The notes beneath the pieces were generated by a model, which worked only from the letters and a program-made list of their open reading frames with translations, did no database searches and had not been told where the DNA came from. A stretch of 18,445 nt of DNA. Origin: an uncultured Actinomyces sp. Its GTDB lineage: Bacteria; Actinomycetota; Actinomycetes; Actinomycetales; Actinomycetaceae. Below, piece after piece: positions 16,090 through 18,445 of this stretch (its first letter is position 1; each line of letters starts with the position of its first letter). The stretch is from positions 1 through 18,445 of the forward strand of contig CALHID010000218.1 of the NCBI GenBank assembly GCA_938030835.1. The letters are read 5' to 3'. Made by a program: the position numbers and the translations under genes.

Positions 16090-16929
16090 TCAGAAGGCCG
16101 GAATCACCGAGCCATCCTTCCAGGTGTCTTCGATGTACTTCTTCACCTGGTCAGAGTGCAGAAGCTCATCCAGCTTCTTCACGGCCTCGGCCTTATCGCC
16201 TGAAACACTGGTCTTCCACACCAGGACGTTCACCGAGGGGTTGTTCTCGGGGGACTCGACAGCCAGACCATCGCGCGAGGGTGCCAGGCCACCTTCCTGT
16301 GCGAAGTTACCGTTGATCACCGAGTAGTCGGTCTCGCCCAGGTTAGAGACCAGAACGGGTCCGTCAATTTCCTTGAAGTCGAAGTTCTTCAGCTTCTTAA
16401 CGGTGTAAACATTGACGTCACCGCTTGCGGGGATCTCAACAAAACCGTTTGCAGCAAGAAGACGAAGTGCGCGCTCCTGGTTGGTGACATCGGAGATCAC
16501 GCCAATGATTCCGCCCTTTTCGGGAAGCTCATCCAGTGACTTGTGCTTGGAGGAGTAGATAGCCAGGGGCTCGAGGTGGATGCCCTTACCGGGAGTGAAG
16601 TCGTAGTTGAACTGCTGCTTAGCCTTCTCCAAGTAGGGAACAGTCTGGTGGTAGGTGGCATCAACTTCACCCTGATCCAGCGCGCGGTTGGGCAGATCGT
16701 AGTCGGTGAATTCCTTGATGTTGATGTTGATTCCAGCGTCCTTTGCCAGGTTGTCCTGGATGTACTTGAGGATCTTTGCGTGAGGTGAGGGGCTGGCTGC
16801 AACGGTGATGGTGGTTGCACCGTTCGAGGATGATGAAGAGCCCGTGGAACCGCTGGAGCAGGCCGAGAGAACCAGTGCTGCCGCAACGCCAAGACCAGCA
16901 AGAGTACGAAGAGAACGAGAGTGACGCAT
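16090..16929 (-). CDS. metQ: Methionine ABC transporter substrate-binding lipoprotein MetQ
   Basis: MetQ binds methionine outside the membrane and delivers it to the MetI/MetN channel. The 279-residue protein starts with a basic n-region and hydrophobic stretch ending in the lipobox LSAC, with Cys24 the predicted lipidated residue, then a Ser/Gly-rich tether. The mature part shows the NlpA/MetQ pattern: ITVAASPSPHAKIL, FTDYDLPNRALDQGEVDATYHQ, GVISDVTNQERALRLL and LVSNLGETDYSVINGNFA. The start has AAGGA (16939-16943 on the minus strand) nine bases upstream. It is the last gene of the metN-metI-metQ operon and lies 118 bases after metI, a gap that contains strong RNA structure. Methionine as ligand is inferred from the family and from the NIL domain of MetN. 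Confidence 0.93.
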   Translation of the reverse strand: MRHSRSLRTLAGLGVAAALVLSACSSGSTGSSSSSNGATTITVAASPSPHAKILKYIQDNLAKDAGININIKEFTDYDLPNRALDQGEVDATYHQTVPYLEKAKQQFNYDFTPGKGIHLEPLAIYSSKHKSLDELPEKGGIIGVISDVTNQERALRLLAANGFVEIPASGDVNVYTVKKLKNFDFKEIDGPVLVSNLGETDYSVINGNFAQEGGLAPSRDGLAVESPENNPSVNVLVWKTSVSGDKAEAVKKLDELLHSDQVKKYIEDTWKDGSVIPAF

Positions 16930-17032
16930 GAGAGTAATTCCTTAGATTGTCTGTTTCCTACAAGCGGGAGGACCTGAGTGGCCCGGGATAGTCCCGCGAA
17001 TTTTTACCTAATTACCAAGCAGAGTTCGCGAC

Positions 17033-17077
17033 CCGGCTGGTGGATGCTCAGCGGTGATCCACCAGCCGGCTGAGCAT
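17033..17077 (-). promoter_or_regulatory. Two interlaced competing hairpins at the metI 3' end
   Basis: Hairpin A pairs 17033-17045 with 17057-17069 (13 perfect pairs, 11-base loop). Hairpin B pairs 17044-17052 with 17069-17077 (9 perfect pairs, 16-base loop). In the minus-strand transcript the arms run B-A-B'-A' and share bases, so the two folds exclude each other. The metI stop codon (17048-17050) lies inside an arm of B. No T-run follows, so it is not a classical terminator; it could stabilise or process the messenger between metI and metQ. Confidence 0.6.
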
Positions 17078-17770
17078 GTCGCCAATCATTTGAATTAACT
17101 GAACGATGATGATGATCGCAACGACCGAGCAGATCATTGTGTCCGTCTGGAAGCGGTGATACCCGTAGTCGATCGCCATCTTTCCGAGGCCTCCCGCACC
17201 AACGACGCCCGCCATTGCCGAGTAGCCCACCAGGGTAATCGCCAAAACCGTCACAGACTGGATGATGCCGGGCAAGGCCTCGCGAACCAAAATGCTCCAA
17301 CGGATCCGGCGGTTTGAGGCCCCAGCCATGAGGGCGGCCTCGACCTTACCGTTTTCGACGGAAAGCAGGTTGGTTTCCACCAGGCGAGCAAAGAACGGAA
17401 TCGCACCGATCACCAAGGGGAAGGTTGCTCCCTGCCACGTGATTGCACTGCGCATGACGAACCTGGTCACCGGAAGCAGCACGATGATGAGGATCAGGAA
17501 GGGGAAAGAGCGGCCAACGTTGACGATCAAACCAACGATTTGGTTGATCATCTTGTTAGGCGTCAGACCCGTCTTCGATGTCTGGACAAGGAGCAGGCCG
17601 AGAGGTAGACCAACGAGGACGGTAAAGAGCGTGCCGAAGACGACCATGAGCAGGGTCTCCCCGATTGCCGGGAGGAACTGCTGGGTGAGCGCAGGGTTAT
17701 CGCCCCACGTCGGGTCGCCTTTGCCCAGTGGAAGCAACGTAAGGACTGTTGACAGAGCCGAAAGCTTCAC
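17048..17770 (-). CDS. metI: Methionine ABC transporter permease MetI
   Basis: MetI is the membrane permease of the D/L-methionine importer and pairs as a dimer with MetN. The 240-residue product is strongly hydrophobic with about five membrane segments. It carries the ABC permease coupling loop EAALMAGAS at 144-152, followed by RRIRWSILVREALPGI. The segment NVGRSFPFLILIIVLLPVTR is typical of MetI. It is slightly longer than E. coli MetI (217) because of an N-terminal segment of about 25 residues. The start is a GTG that overlaps the metN stop as GTGA (17767-17770), with GGAGG ten bases upstream inside metN (17781-17785). Expression is therefore likely coupled to metN. Confidence 0.93.
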   Translation of the reverse strand: MKLSALSTVLTLLPLGKGDPTWGDNPALTQQFLPAIGETLLMVVFGTLFTVLVGLPLGLLLVQTSKTGLTPNKMINQIVGLIVNVGRSFPFLILIIVLLPVTRFVMRSAITWQGATFPLVIGAIPFFARLVETNLLSVENGKVEAALMAGASNRRIRWSILVREALPGIIQSVTVLAITLVGYSAMAGVVGAGGLGKMAIDYGYHRFQTDTMICSVVAIIIIVQLIQMIGDMLSRLVDHR

Positions 17771-18445
17771 AGCGAACGCACCTCCACATGTGCGCCCTGG
17801 GCGCGAAGCTGCTCAATAATCGAGGACCGCTGGGCGGCGGGAATCGCCAGAGCCAAGCGTCCAACCTGGACAGACCCCATTGATTCAAAAGTTCCAGCGG
17901 TTACGTCCGCGCCGACCTTCGCGGCAAGATTGAGCATATTTGAACCGGTTGGGACACCGGGATGCGAGGTGAAGATGACGTCCAGAAGAATATTTCCCTC
18001 TTCCGAGGCCTGGGCTGGGGTATCGTCTTCCGCCGAGTCGCTCTGTGCAGCGATTTCACGCGCGGTCAGCTCACGATTGAAGTCGGTGACATCCAGTTCG
18101 TCAACACTGGGCGCGGGAACCAATTCCTTTGCCAGAGGCGAACCCGGGTCGGCTAGAACTTCTTCGATTGTTCCACTCTGGACGATTCCTCCGTCTTTCA
18201 GGAGTGTTACGGAATCACAGATTTCGCGAACGACCGACATTTCATGTGTGATGATGACGATAGTGACGCCAGTTTCGTCGCGCACCTGACGCAGCAGAGA
18301 CAGAATCGCGCGGGTTGATTCGGGGTCAAGGGCTGAGGTTGGCTCATCACAGAGCAAGACTCGAGGGGTATCTGAAAGTGCACGCGCAATACCGACGCGT
18401 TGGCGCTGGCCACCGGAGAATGCGTGCGGATAGCGTTCGAGTGCA
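17767..18445 (-). CDS. metN: Methionine ABC transporter ATP-binding protein MetN (5' end outside window)
   Basis: MetN hydrolyses ATP to drive methionine import through MetI. About 225 C-terminal residues are visible. The N-terminal portion with the Walker A motif lies beyond the window. Seen directly: the ABC signature FSGGQRQRVGIARAL near the window edge, Walker B VLLCDEP with D-loop SALDP, and the H-loop THEMSVV. After an acidic linker there is a C-terminal NIL domain (about the last 80 residues, from EEGNILLDVIF). In characterised MetN proteins this domain binds methionine and shuts transport when internal methionine is high. The frame stays open upstream of the TTG at 18357, so that is not the true start. 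It overlaps metI by four bases. Confidence 0.93.
   Translation of the reverse strand, partial: ALERYPHAFSGGQRQRVGIARALSDTPRVLLCDEPTSALDPESTRAILSLLRQVRDETGVTIVIITHEMSVVREICDSVTLLKDGGIVQSGTIEEVLADPGSPLAKELVPAPSVDELDVTDFNRELTAREIAAQSDSAEDDTPAQASEEGNILLDVIFTSHPGVPTGSNMLNLAAKVGADVTAGTFESMGSVQVGRLALAIPAAQRSSIIEQLRAQGAHVEVRSL

Noticed and set aside
16984..17005. Short hairpin followed by TTTTT on the plus strand upstream of metQ
   Set aside because: The stem is only five pairs and the T-run is on the plus strand, where no gene ends nearby. On the transcribed minus strand it is not a terminator.
1..18445. Search for mobile elements, CRISPR arrays, tRNA/rRNA genes and phage or defence genes
   Set aside because: None seen: the window is filled almost end to end with housekeeping genes of consistent composition, and no regularly spaced repeats or transposase motifs appear.

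Overview
The window looks like chromosomal DNA of a moderately GC-rich actinobacterium. The main evidence is a single-chain type I fatty acid synthase of about 3,060 residues. Among bacteria this enzyme is essentially confined to a few actinobacterial lineages. The actinobacterial fused biotin carboxylase/biotin carrier subunit, the PccB-like carboxyltransferase and a probably leaderless upp gene agree. An Actinomycetaceae-type genome (Actinomyces/Schaalia and relatives) is my best guess and Bifidobacteriales is an alternative; I cannot settle this without a database search.

Positions 1-14137 (+ strand) hold one tightly packed gene string: the end of birA (biotin-protein ligase), accA (biotin carboxylase + biotin carrier), accD (carboxyltransferase), fas (type I fatty acid synthase), acpS (phosphopantetheinyl transferase) and bioY (biotin uptake component). 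birA/accA, accA/accD and acpS/bioY each overlap by ATGA; accD-fas and fas-acpS are separated by only 19 and 8 bases. Together they form a self-contained fatty acid module. BioY imports biotin, BirA attaches it to Lys563 of AccA, and AccA/AccD make malonyl-CoA. AcpS then arms the internal ACP of FAS at predicted Ser1795, and FAS builds acyl-CoAs. A 17-bp perfect hairpin closes the string.

Positions 14238-15254 (- strand) carry tadA, the tRNA adenosine deaminase, with a long low-complexity C-terminal extension. Diverging from it, upp (uracil phosphoribosyltransferase, 15303-15941, +) appears to be leaderless. Two strong inverted repeats fill the convergent gap between upp and the next operon.

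Positions 16090-18445 (- strand) are a methionine ABC importer in transcription order metN (5' end cut by the window edge), metI, metQ. The 3' end of metI and the metI-metQ gap contain two interlaced, mutually competing hairpins that overlap the metI stop codon.

There is no gene-free stretch longer than 300 bases. I see no mobile element, CRISPR array, tRNA or rRNA. Most of the window is ordinary core metabolism. The points most worth a second look are the completeness of the FAS-I/cofactor operon, the tandem repeat inside acpS, the TadA tail and the metI-metQ RNA structure.
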